Positions 20,041 through 32,968 of a stretch of 64,000 nt of DNA are shown in pieces. The position numbers and the translations under genes are program-made. The stretch lies in assembly GCA_001643675.2 (NCBI GenBank), contig LSRY02000049.1, forward strand, positions 124,001 to 188,000. Reading direction: 5' to 3'. Numbering within the stretch: the first letter of the stretch is position 1; each line of letters opens with the position of its first letter. The stretch comes from Monocercomonoides exilis (Eukaryota > Preaxostyla > Oxymonadida > Polymastigidae). The notes under the pieces are model-generated. The model saw only the letters and a program-made list of their open reading frames with translations, made no database searches and was not told the DNA's origin.

Positions 20041-23000
20041 ATGGGAAACTCCACATCCACAGATCAACAAAGTGAAGAACAAGAATCGCCGATAAATATA
20101 CTAGCTAATAGACTTCATTCACCTTGGCTTGGCGTTATACGAGTAAGAATAAAGGAGCTTAATGTTCCCAGAATTTGTGGGCGTCATTTTTCCGCAACAA
20201 TAAGGTATATTGACTTTTTAATAAAACAGTTTGTCTATAAAATTCATTTTACAGATTCGGAACACAATTATTTACAATTCAAGCAATACCAACCGAAATT
20301 GTGAAACAGACATTCAAACAACAAACTCGCCTCCCTAAGGTATTTTCACAAGTTGAAACCATTTCTAAAGGATCAAACATTTTTCCGAGCATGGCATTTA
20401 CTCCGCCCTCTCTTCTTTTTTGTGGTGGTGATTTCCCTCACACAAAAGCTACATCAGGTGTTGCATCTTTTACTGCTTCTGCAGCTTCAACAGAAGTGAT
20501 AGTTTCATCCCAAACTGCAAATAATCATATACAAGGATCTGATGAATGCTTTCTTTGGATTCGTTCTGTCTCTTTAAAACTCAGAATTGCAGTATCAATT
20601 TTTCAAAAACGACCAATGCCTCAGCAGGAATTACAAAAGCAACATCAACAAAAGCAAAAACAAGCATATCAGAATAACTCTAATAAAAATACTGATATTG
20701 TTCCAACTAATAAACCAAAAGGTGAAAAAAAAACGAAAAAAGATGGATATTTGGGAACTTGGTCCATCAGCATCGAGGAAGCTCTTCGGGAACACTTTAT
20801 TGCAAACAACGAAACATTGCACTTCGATGACATTTCTGGAGAAGAAGGCAAAAACGCCGCAGAAATATTCTATCAAACATTCACAGAAAAATCAGAAAAA
20901 ACCGTAAATATGATCAAATCGTTACCATCTTTTTCATTTACAACGCAAGGATTTCTTCACGAAAATCCTCTTATTCAAGATACGGATATCTTTTTACACA
21001 AATATCATCAGATTTTGGCTTCAGACGCGTTTATTCCTCCACGTGTGGTAGGAAATGGCGGGCTTTCTGCACAAAAGAGCAGCCAAGCACAAGCAATACC
21101 ATCACCCGAAACCGTAGCTTCCTCCTCCTCATCCTCCTCTCCAGAAGCGCTGATGCATGCACATCCAATAGCAGGACTGCCTTTAATCAATTCATCCTCA
21201 TCGTCTTCTTCTGCTTCCGCTTCTGGTAGTCAGACTCAAGTTTTCTCACCTCCCCTGCCAAGAGTTGTCAATCCTCCAAGCACAACATCATCTTCTACCT
21301 CATCTCAGCCACTTTCTCCATTCACTCTGCCATCATTCGAAGCTCTAAGCACATCAGTCGTAGCTCCGAAGTCTCCAACACACTCTTCTTCTTTATCAAC
21401 ATTACCTCTTTCCTCCTCCTCTTCCTCCTCTTCCATCTCTTCTTCTTCCATCTCTTCCTCTTCTCCCCAGCTGCCTTCACTTGCTCCATCAGCTTCCCAA
21501 TCTCTCATTCATCACAATTCCTCCAACAGCTCCGATGGAACAAGCATTCAAGGTACCAATGACTGTTCACTTTCATTGCCTTCTTCCTCAGTCCCGTTCT
21601 CACCGCCTCGCTCTCAGCTTAACTTGACTGAATTCATCTCACAAGCTGCAATACAGGACACCACAACGATGCTTACTCATTCAGAGACACAGTCTGCTTC
21701 AACTGCAAAGACAGCATCTGCAACGCTATCACCATCACATTCAACAGAAGCCTTACTTGTTTCATCTCCCTCAAAAACCCCTGTTCTTTCATCTTCATCT
21801 GGATCTGCTGCAAACGAGTCGATCTCTCAGCCATCAACCCTTCCATCCTCTTCCTCCCCTTCTTTATCTTCCTCGTCCTCTTCCTCTTCCACTCCTTCTC
21901 TTCCATTGTCCATCCAATCTCCCTTTGTCACACCCGCCTCGCTCGCTGCCCCATCCACAGAACGCTTCAAAGCGACGTTCATTCCGTCGATGAAGGAGGT
22001 GCTCCGCCTGCGGCATCGCGACTTCTTCTACTCTCTCCTCTGCGGCGAGGTGACACTCGAGTTCCACTTCCAGACAACCACCGCCTTCCTCACGGAGCTC
22101 TACGAAAGGCTCCTTCGGTACTTCGACCTCGACAAAGATGGGTGTCTGAACCCGTTTGAGTTCGCAGTGCTTCTGGCAGCAGTGTCTGCAGAGCCTGTGG
22201 AGACAGCAGCCGAGCGAGCTGCGAAGCGAGAATGGGACGAGCTGTGTGAAAAGCGGAGGAGGAAAGAAGAAGAAGAGATGAAGGCAGCACAACTGGAAAG
22301 AGACGGGTTCTTTGCTCAGTCTGAGTTCTTCTCAGACATCGAAAGAGAGTTTCGAAAGCTGCCGCTCTTCTTTATGGACATCTTCAAGAAGCTGAATCTG
22401 CACAACTCGCCAGACAGGCAGATGCAGCAGATGTCTTCAAATGAACCACCAAATGCAACAACATTTTCTCCAGTCAAAAGCGCAATGCCACTCTCTCCTC
22501 AAAGCGACAGTCCAACATCACAGAACTTTCCTCTTCCTTCCACCTCAACTGCAACGATCCCTTCATCCTTCTTCCCACCTCTCTTCCTTCAGGCGCACCC
22601 TGACCCCTCCACCCTCACGTGCCCCATTTCCTCTCTTTTGGCTGTGCTGCTCCACCAGCCCTGCCGCTCCATCCTCCGCACCACCCCCATCACAGGCGTC
22701 GACCTCTGCCACTCAGCCGCCTTTGCCGACGACTCCGCTGTCCTCTCCACAGTCATGCACGAGCTGATGAATGCGCCCCAGCTGCATCCAGACCCGCTGT
22801 TTGAGATCCAGGCGTTCATGGGCAACTGCATGAGCGCCTGGCACAACGGCGTAGATGACTGCCTCAACAACCCGACGAATGCGCTTCTGCCGTTTGGGGC
22901 AGGAAAGATCAAAGACGCTGTGATGCACGAGGAGCTGCAGATGCCCAGAGTGAAGGAGAAGGAGAGGACGCGTGTGAGGAAGCAAAGAAGACAGCTGATG

Positions 23001-26000
23001 AAGCAGCGGAGGAGGGAGATGCTGGAGATGATGCAGCGAGAGAGCGAGCAGCTGCAGAGCGAACAAGAAGCAGATGAGTCAACAACATTGGGGAAAGGGA
23101 AGAAGAAAGGGAAGAAAGGGAGCAGGAGATACACCACTGAAGTGGCGAATGCGCTGCGGCAGGAGGCAGCAAGGAAGTTCCTGCAGATGGTGAAGGACGA
23201 CCTCGAAGCAGACGGGACGTGGGACTGTGCGGCGGTGGATGTGGACACGATGGTAGCACTGGGCGATGAGCAGAGCACGAGTTCGAGTGAGGAGCAGTCA
23301 GAGGAGGATGAGTGGGTGGAACATATTGTACCGCTGACGTGGGTGAAGGAAAACAAAGTGGCCAGAAAGAAAGCAGAGAAGAGATGCAGACAGGGAGAGA
23401 ATCTGTTCTCCACAGCGTCGTCGAGCATATCCTATCCAAAGAGAAACATCAGCCACTCACCTGGAAACAGAGGCTCATCTTATCCATCCTCTCCTTCGAG
23501 GCTGTCGCTGTGCAATTCAGAACTGAATGAAGGGAAACAGATGAAGGAGGAAGACACAATTGCATCTGTGCAATCACCCAGCTTCATTCTTCCTTCTTCT
23601 TTTTCACCCAGACCAGGAAACATCAGCCCCATGTCACCAAGACCCCGCACCAATTCTCCATTCTCTTCGGCTTCTATTACAAGCACTGGAAAGCACACAC
23701 CATCCATCCCCATAGCATCCATGCTCCATGCCCCGCTGTCTATCGCCCTCACATTCTCTCTCTCACAGGCAGCTCAGCAGAACCTCATCGCAACTTTGAT
23801 TCGGCTGAGGCAGGAGAAAGAGCAGAGCGATCTTTTGGCAACGGCAGCAGATCTGCCTCAGCAGAAGACACCACTTGCCATTGCCCCAACAACACCCATT
23901 TTGAGCCCTGCTCCCCCACAATGCATTCAGAACAGCCAAAACACACAAAACACACAAAACATTCAAGGAACACAAAACAGCGCAGCTGCTGTTCACTTAG
24001 CATCTTCCTCTCAAACACAGGCTGTGTTCCAAGGGTCAGGCTTTGCTATTGCACGGCTGGATGACCCAGCAGTTGCAAAGGCATCTTCACCTGCCATTCC
24101 GCCAGCCACACCAACACAAACAACATCTGTTCAATCATCTGCATCATCATCATCATCATCTACAACTTCTTCTTCTTCATTATCCAATTCTCCTCAACAG
24201 AACTTGCCAACCACACCTGTACCTTTCTCCACTACAATTACTACCAGTGACGGCTCTGTAACACCTGATGCAGCACAACAGCGCTATTCAGTTAGTTCTT
24301 CACAGAGGAGCATCCAATCTCCTGCACCTTCGCCTTCATTGTCTGCTGCTCTGCCACAGCCAAAAAAAGCAGCAAAATTAGAAATGCAGCAAATTCAGCA
24401 CATTTCGCGTGCATCGCAGCTTTTCTTCCACCCTCTTTACTCACCTTCTCACGTCACCTCTTTCGCTTCTTTGTTTTCGACGTCTCCGCCAAACAGCTCC
24501 AAAACATATGCCATTTCGCCTGCTCTTCCACCCCCACACCCACAAAACAGCGATACAGCAACGATCAACCCTGCTCCACAGACGAAGACTGGCCCATTGA
24601 AGCGTCTGAAGAAGTTTCTTGGCTTTTCAAAGAATGCCCAGCAATCACAGCTTTCTCAGCCTTCTCAATTTTCTCAGACTTCTCAGCCATCACAGCTCCA
24701 AAAGCAGCACTTTGGCCGGAAAGAAGCAGAAGTGCCGTATTATTTGAGTGGCGAGTATGGTTATTCATCTGCCATGGAGAGTGGAGGAAATGCTGCAGCA
24801 TCACCCACACCGTCCCCTTTGTATCTGCACACACCAGACATCAGCCAATTCCCTCAGATATCATCTTCTGGCTCTGCTTCATCTGATTTCTCTTCTCTTT
24901 CCTCTGTTTATGCCTCTGTTTCTGCCTCTAATACATCTACACCCACACCCACACCTGCCCCTACCTGTCGCCATGACTCAATGTATTCTCCTTCTCTCTC
25001 TGTTGATGCTGAGCGCAGACAGTCAGTTTCTCCTTCTGCACAAATTCCTCATTCGCCTTCAGGTTTTAATCGACAATTGTCTTCTTCTTCAATTTCTGGC
25101 AATCAACCTGCAATGTTTCCTTCATCTCCTTCTTCAGCATCATCTGCCGCACAATTCACAAATGCAGGAAACGAATCCTCATTCCTTTCTCCTTCTCCTT
25201 CTTCTGCTTCTGCTTCTTCTTCTTCTTCTTCTTCTTCTTCTTCTTCTTCTTCTTCTTCTAATTCATCTGTTCTTACGTCCCCAAGTCAAAATTACTATCT
25301 CAACACAAACTATGGCTCTCTCTATTCTCTTTTAGATGCATTGGCTGAGCTGCCTCCCTCTGCATTCCATCAGCTCTTCTTTGCACCTGAGGCAAGTCAG
25401 CCAGACACTCACACACAAACAGAGAACTATTCAACAGCATCATCATCATCATCATCATCACCTTCTTCCTCTGCTTCTGCCTCTTCTTCTTCTTCTTCCT
25501 CTTCTTCTGCTTCAAATTCACTTCCATCTTCTGCTTCATCAACAGGCAGTTCTCTTTCTCCTGTGCCATCTCTCACCCAGCCGATGGAAGTGCAGTCATC
25601 ACATCTGTTTCCAGACGGATCTCAAACAACACCCCAATCATCTTGCTCATCTGCTCCTTATCAACTGCCTCCATCCAACTCTTCTTCTTCTATTTCTTCT
25701 TCTTCTTCCTCTTTATCATCTACTTCTTCTTCCTCTTCTCTTCCTCCATCAACATCTCCTCTTCCTTTGCCCCGTCCTCCTTCTACCGATCAGCGCTTCT
25801 CTCCTCGTCTCTCTCTGAATCCACCTACAGTCTCACCCACAACCACACCTCCTCCTCTTCCCCTTCCTCTTCCTTCTCCCTCTGCCTCTATCCCTGGCTC
25901 TCCTTCTCCTTCTCCTACTCCTTCAGACTCTTCTTTGTCTCCTTCTCTGCGCACCCACCGCCTCCAGAGCAAAACTAAACGACCAACTCTTTCTCGACTG

Positions 26001-29000
26001 CGCCAGGTGTTCTCCCGCAGCGACTCGCTCTACATCGACGACGATGATGAAACAGATGGCTTGTTTGAGTACACAGGGAATGATGGATACCAGCAGAGCT
26101 ACGACGATGGCGAGGCAGACGATGAAGAAGAGACAGACACAGACATCGCTGATGACTTCTCAGAGGATTATCTCTTCCTCCCTTCGAGATACCCACAGGC
26201 CTCGCCATCTGCTGCAAGTGCAGCTTCTTTCTCTTCTGTTGCTTCTCCATCACTCGTCCGCCCTACTGCTGTCTATCCACACAACGCTTCTTCTTCATCT
26301 TCCTCCTCTTCATCTTCCTCTTCTGCTGCTTCTTCTGCTGCCTCTGCCTCATCAAAACCACAAAAGCGGGACTTCGAAAGGCTTCTGAGGGTGCTGTATC
26401 CACACAGATGGGACGGGGTGACGAGTGTGGAGTCGGTGAAGGCGCAGCGGCGGATGCGGCGTGTGGAGTACAACCGGATGAACGAGCTGCTGGATGGCAG
26501 ATGTCTGCGCATTGTGGACAGAGAGAGTGGGCTGATCACAAAGGAGCATCTGCCGGCAATGCTGGTGGCTGCGTTTAAGGCTGGCTACTGCACTTCCTGG
26601 GGCCGCCGCATCGCCCGCTCGTCGCTGATGAAGCAGTGGTTCGTGATCATCACGAAGGACATGGGGAAGAGGAAGAAGAACCCGACGTCGGTGAATGAGA
26701 TCCTGCCATTCATCAGAGAACACTCAGTGGATGTGACAGAGATTGAGAAGCCGATTGAGTCGTATACGAATTTTGACGACTTCTTCAGCCGCAAGCTGAA
26801 GCCAGGTGTGCGGCCGATTGCATCGCCAGAGGATGACTCTGTGCTTGTGTCGCCTGGAGACAGCAGAATTATGGTGTTCCAGTCGATCAACGACGCCACC
26901 GCAGTGTGGGTGAAAGGAAGGAACTTCGGGCTGGTCACCCTCCTCTACGGCATTCCTGAGCTCTTAAACATCTTTGTTGTCGAGCCGAAGGACAAGAAAG
27001 GAGAAAAATCGATGAAAAGAAAGATGAGAAGAGAAAAACCGTACCATGGTGGAAGAAAGGCGCCTGCATCGCCTGCCAATCAACAGCCAAAGAGATTCTT
27101 TTTGCCAACAATTCTCCACAAGCGCACATCAGAACAGCAGACAACTGCTGAATCTTCACAGAAACTGAATGAAAAGCCTGAAAAGGCAGCAGATGTCTCA
27201 ACAGGATGTGTGAAGAGTGCTGCTTCGTCCTCTCAGCTGCAGTCGCCTTTGTCGGCGGATTCATCTCAAACAACACTCGGCGAAGGAGCTGAGAATGGAA
27301 GCATGAAGCAAGCAGCAAAAACTGCAAAGGGGGCAAAAGAAACAAAAGTTACAAAAGGAGATAAACAAGAAGCAGGAAGAAATGGATTGAATGGAGATGC
27401 AGATGGCGATTTATCTTCTTCTTCGTCTTCGTCTTCATCAACAACAACAACCGACGATGATGCGAATGGAAGAGGCTGGCTGACAATTGGTCAAATTGAG
27501 CAGAAGAAGAACTTGCTGAACAAAGAAATGATGAAAGATGAGAAGATCCAGAGGAAAAGAACGATGAAAGAAGAGCAGAGGAAAAGAAAAGCGGAGTCAA
27601 TGAGACTGAAATCGGAGCAGAAAAGAGCGAAGGAAGAAAGGAAGAAGAAGGAGAATGCCGAAAAGGACAGGGCAAAGGAGAGGGCGAAGCACTTGGCAGC
27701 CACAAAGAAGCAGGAGAAGAATGTGGAGAAGCTTATTCGACAGGCAGAGAGAATGAGAGCGAAACAAATAGAGGCAGAGCAGAAGCAGAGGATGAAGACG
27801 CAGAAGGAGAAGCAAGGGGAGCAGAACAACAAAGCAGCAACAATATCATCCACAACATCACCGTCTGTACCTGTTGTTTCGCCTGTTTTGTCTCCACCTC
27901 TCTCAGCGTCATCAACAGAAGCTACTCCCACACCACTCTCAGACAATGCGCACTCATCTTCTTCTTCTCTCCCTGCTTCTTCGCCTTCCTCTGTCTCTTC
28001 TGCTAACACCCGCTCCACGTCCTCCCTCCGCCCACTCGCTTTGTCTCCCTCACGAGCTGACGGTGCAACACCAATTCAACAGAAAGATGCAAGCGCCGAT
28101 GCTCGTCTGCAATGCAAAGCGCCTCTTCAGCCAATTCCTCGCTCCACTTTGGCTGACATCTTCACCGCTGCCACGCACGACAGACCGCCAAATGTGCCAC
28201 TTGTGTCTGTTGAAGGGCAGCCGTTCTATTTGCTGACTGTATCTCACAGCTCTTCCTCTGCATTCACTTCTCCTTCTCCTTCTCCTTCTTCTGCTTCTGC
28301 TTCTTCTCCTCAATCAGTTGTGCTCCCACAGGTTCCCTTTGATGTGTTTGATCGTCTTCAGCCTTACTTCATCTGCTCCAAATGTCGCAACCAGCATCAT
28401 CTCCTTCAGATACCGCAACAACCACATCAAACTCAGACTTCTGTGGAAAGAACACCCATTGCATCTGATTCGAGTGACACTGGAAACAACAGCCATCACA
28501 AAAGTGGCAATAGCTTCAGCAATGCTGTTAATAATAGCAATAACAATAATCATCTTAACACTCACAACAGCAGCAACCACAACAGCGATGCCAACCTTCC
28601 CCGTGTCCTTTCAACAACCCCTGCTGAAGATTCCCCCGAGGCCTCTCATCAACATTCCTATGCACAATCGCCACGTGCACCTTCTTCCGACTCTTCTCCT
28701 TCGCCTGCTCGTCCTTCTGGAGACAAGTCATCTCCATCTGTGACGCCCCGCATTGACCCGCGGCATCACTGGCTCCATTCGCCGTGCTCAGAAAACTCGT
28801 CGCAGGCAGACACAGACACAGATGCTGTGGACTCTGATTCACTTCTGTCGATGCAGAAAGACCTGGCAAGTGCAATTGAGATGTCCCCGCCTCATCATCC
28901 ATCGGTGCTGTCGACACAGATTGATCAACAGCAGACAGCTCAGCAGTTCGCGTCATTTGCATCATCATCATCATCATCATCATCTTCTTCTTCTTCTTCT

Positions 29001-31007
29001 TCTTCGAATTTTGTGCCACTCTCCCCAGCAACACCTTCAACAGCCATACCATCTCTCTCTCCAATGCCAGCTGCCTCGCCAAGTGCTAATCCCAATCAGC
29101 ACATTGATCCAGTGAGAATTGACAATCTGAATTCTCAGTCATTCTTCTGCTTGTTGTGCAATTCTTACATTCTGTCACCATCATCCACCAGCAAGCCAGG
29201 AATCACTGCTCGTTTGAAGAACTTTATTATGCCGCCTTCATCTCAATCACATCAGCAGAGCAATTCCATCACAGGACAAGTATCCTCAGGTCATGCTGGT
29301 GTTATTGTCGCCCTGCCAAACGAGCAGACACCAGAAACACAACCGTTTACGAGTGAATTTCCAAAAGAGCTCAATTTTTCATTCAATTCACTGCAAGTGC
29401 AAGCACAAGCACAAGTATCTGTTGTTTCTCCCTCTGACGGGCAGCTGCCCCGCTCTCAAAAGACGCCAAACTGCATCTCGTCTGCCCTGTTTCCTGAAGC
29501 ACAGGCCGAAGCTTTTGCGGAGCCTCTTGTGAGAGAAGCAAGCATGCCTGCAGGCGCAACGACTCCAGACTCGACTGCTGCATCATCTGATTTTCAGATC
29601 AAAACAGCTGATGCAGAAAGCGAAGGAAGAAAAGTTGACAAGTGCGGTGTGTTGGTGGAGGATCGTTCTGATCCAGTTTTGACACATAGCTCACATGAGA
29701 GTTCAGTTGAGTCAATGGTGCGAGTGTTTGCTGAGGCTGCCAAGGAAGATGAGGAAATCCCAACGCCATTTGAACCGTTTGCTGCGTCGTTGGAGATGCA
29801 GAAGTGTCTGAAGGAAGCAGAAAAGAGCGGCATGGTTATTCCTTCTCCAGATGAAACACCCGAATCACATGCTTCACTGCCATCGGTGGCAGACGGAAGA
29901 GGAGGAGACGAGGAAGAGCAGATGCAGCAGCAGACAGATGGGCAGGCAGAGCGTGGAGAAGAACTCACAGGCGATCCATACACTGAAAGCGACCTGTCAG
30001 GCGACGAAGAATTTGAGGACGAGCAGTTTGGCGAGCGGAATGTGATGGATGAGCTGAATGCGGTGGAGAAAGCAGAGCTGAAAGAGATTGAGGAGGAAGT
30101 GAAGAGCCAGCTGCGCGACGAGGAAAGAGCAATGGCCTCGTCGCCGTCGCTGTCTTCGTTCCCGTCCCATCTGCTGGAAAGCAGCTGCTCCCACGCTGAC
30201 GATGAGAGGAGCCAAAGGCCTTCCATTCTGATGGCTGCACTGACAACACCCGCTGAACAGCAGCAGCAACAACAGCAACAGCAACACAAACAGCAAAAAC
30301 AACAACAAATTCAACAGCAGCAGAGTCCTTCCACAAAGCCATCGTTTGAGCCAGAATGCACAACGGACAATGCTGCCATGCAGAGTTCAGTGAGACAGCA
30401 GTCATTGCAGGCTTCATCCTCTGCATCTTCAGCATCGTCTGATGAAAGGTCACCTGACCATTCATCCATCACTTCTTCTTTGCCTCAGAATCCGAAAGTG
30501 TTCTCATCTGCCTCGTCTTCTCTTACTCCCCCGTCTCATTCATTCAGCTCGTCTTTGCCGCTGCGTGCATCCATTGTGATATCCCGTCTGGCGCCGCAGG
30601 ACTACCACCGTGTGCACACGCCCTGTCGCTGCAAGGTCGTCTCGATGCACCACGTGAAAGGGACGTACTACACAGTCAACCCAATCGCTGTCAGGCAAGA
30701 CATCGACGTGTTCACAGACAACACCCGTCTGCTGTTCCATCTGTCTTCTCCTTTCTTCGGCTCGTTCGTGCTGGTGATGGTTGGGGCGTGCTATGTCGGG
30801 AGCTGTGTGTCGTCGGTGGTTGTTGGGCAGGAGCTGAACAAAGGCGATGAAATTGGGTATTTCCTACACGGAGGCTCATCTGTGCTCTTGCTGTTTCCTC
30901 GCCATGTCCCGTCTTTTGATGCTGATTTGCGGACGAATTCTATCAAGAAGATTGAAACGTTCGTCAGAATGGGAACAAAGATTGGGACAGTTAAGTCATC
31001 TCATTAA
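20041..31007 (+). CDS. PSD: Giant C2/EF-hand phosphatidylserine decarboxylase
   Basis: Pyruvoyl enzyme family converting phosphatidylserine to phosphatidylethanolamine; C2-bearing (yeast Psd2-like) forms act on endomembranes. Exon 1 (20041-20204) joins exon 2 (20255-31007) over a 50-bp intron, giving 3,638 residues, several times the usual length. In order: N-terminal C2-like domain (about 30-240: LGVIRVRIKELNVPR ... LGTWSISIEEAL), Ser-rich linker, canonical EF-hand loop DLDKDGCLNPFE near 677-688, long Ser/Pro linkers, then the decarboxylase. The first catalytic part (about 2095-2305) has NFDDFFSRKLKPGVRPI and VSPGDSRI; the second (about 3490-3638) has RLAPQDYHRVH and the self-cleavage motif HGGSS. 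These are separated by about 1,190 low-complexity residues with KR-rich, poly-Ser and poly-Gln tracts. All expected D, H and S residues are present, so the enzyme may be active despite the insertion. Confidence 0.9.
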
Positions 31008-31276
31008 GTTTGCAGTTAAGTTTTTTCTTTGACACTGCAAATTTTTGTGAAATCGTTGTAAATGTGAACATTAATCAAATTAGAATTTTAAATTTCTGTT
31101 AAATGTAAATCTCTTTTTGTATTCACTCTCATTAATATTTCATATTTTTGTTATAACTATATTATGTATGTTTGTTGATGGAGATCTTTATGCATTGTTC
31201 TCTTTTAGTCAACTTAGTTTCATACAAATTATTAGTTTTTGATCATGCTTTTTATTTATTTCATTTTTCTGGTTTA

Positions 31277-32718
31277 ATGGCTTTTGCACCTCTTTCACGA
31301 ATTGATTTTAAAGGTTGTACACAACCTACAAAAAATTCAGAAGGGGATCCTGTGGTTGTTTTTTCTCCAGAGCTTCAGCATTCGTCTGACAAGCGTTATT
31401 TAGCCTGTCCTTGCACAGATGGATTTGTTCGCTTTTATGATCGATCAACGTTTTCTCCACTTGTTAGTCTATCTGCTTATGGACCAGATAACGTAAATCC
31501 AGTGAGTGGTATAATTGGAGCATGTTTTGCTCAAAATCAGCCTCATTTGTTCTTTACGCAAACTCCAAACAACGACAGAGTTCGCGTATGGGATTTAAGA
31601 ACAAAATCAGTTGTTATGGATTTGCCAAATCGTCATCATGTGAATGCAATAGATTGTAACACTTCCGATACATGTCTTGCTGTTGGGACAACAGAAACAG
31701 TAAATCTTTGGTCTGCTTTATTTTCAAATTTTTGATGTTTTATATGTGTATTTATTTCATTTTGTTTTATCAAAAAAAAAAGGGATTTGAGAGGAGGAAA
31801 AATTGCTGTTGTTTGGGATGAAAATCACAGTGACGAAATAACAGAAGTTAAATTTTCAAAAATATCACCAAATTTGCTTTTAACAAGTGGAGAAGATGGG
31901 CTTGTTTGTGTATGTGATTCAAGTCGTACTGATTTAGATGGTGGAGTTATTGGAAGTGTGTTAATTTTTGTTTTTTTGATTTATCATTATTCCAAAAATA
32001 TTTATTTCAATGAATAAATAAAGTTTTTAATGTTGAATCTTCTGTCACATCGTGCTGCTTTATGGGAAGTAATGATGAAAATGTTGCTGTTATGACATTT
32101 ACAAATTCATTTTCTGTGTGGAATTTCCCAAAAGACGATGAAACTCAGGAAGGAGATGGACTTCTTTATGTGCTGAAAGATGCGCGACCTGAAATATCGA
32201 AAATCATCCCTGGTTCGCAATACACTTCACAAGTCATTTCATCTTCTGTTTCACCAGCTGCGGCTTCTTCAAGTGCAACTCCATCCATTTCATTAACTTC
32301 TTCATCTACTCCATCAGATGGTGGAATGGATGTTGAAGAGGCATCAAGCTCTTCTGTTGCTTCATTTCCTTCTGCGTCGTTGTTATCATCATCTTCTTCT
32401 TCTTCTTCTTTTCCATCGACAACATCCACTGCTTTTGGTGCTCCATATACTTCTACTGAAGGTGTAATACTATCTGATGTAGATTATCTAATTTCTTGTC
32501 ATTATAATCCATCGACTCGTCATGTCGTCTTGCTTTCTGGTGACCACAACGGTAAAGTTTATGCCACAACTGTTGAAAGAGATGGATTAACACATCTGTT
32601 TACACTTAATGGAGGGCATTCCAGTGACGTGCGTGCAATTGATTGGCTTCCTGATGAACCCCAGATGCTAATGACATCTGGAGAAGATGGAACAGTTGTA
32701 AAGTGGTTGTTTCGATAA
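31277..32718 (+). CDS. WDR89: WDR89-like WD40-repeat protein
   Basis: WD40 beta-propeller protein. Exons 31277-31710, 31783-31955 and 32024-32718 join in frame (introns GTCTGC..AAAAG and GTGTGT..TAAAG) to 433 residues. Blade signatures include RVRVWDLRTKSVV, NLWDLRGGKIAV across the first join, LLLTSGEDGLVCV and a last blade MLMTSGEDGTVVKW. The block around DVDYLISCHYNPSTRHV, HNGKVYATTVE and LNGGHSSDVRAIDWL fits WDR89 best. A serine-rich insertion (about residues 267-346) sits between blades. The cellular role of WDR89 is poorly known. An earlier in-frame methionine at 31181 would add a hydrophobic N-terminus; I prefer the one at 31277 because homology starts there. It is followed in tandem by NUP98. 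Confidence 0.8.
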
Positions 32719-32968
32719 ATTAATTAATAAAAAAATGTAAATTAATTTTCTGAATTTTTTTCAAAAAAATTAAAATGAACAAAGAATAAATAATATCTAA
32801 TATATGGGACAAGATCACAAGAAATTTTTTCTATTTCCTATTTGGCGTTGAATAAGTGTGCCTTTTGTTCATCATTTTTTGATAAATGTTTATGTAAATC
32901 TGTCGTTATCCTTATGAAAATGTTTAATAAAATTTTATTCTTATAATAATTGATCAGACATATTTCAA

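Noticed and set aside
22589-23439. Long minus-strand open frames opposite the decarboxylase gene
   Set aside because: They are shadows of the biased Ser/Lys/Glu codon usage on the plus strand. They have low-complexity composition and no domains.
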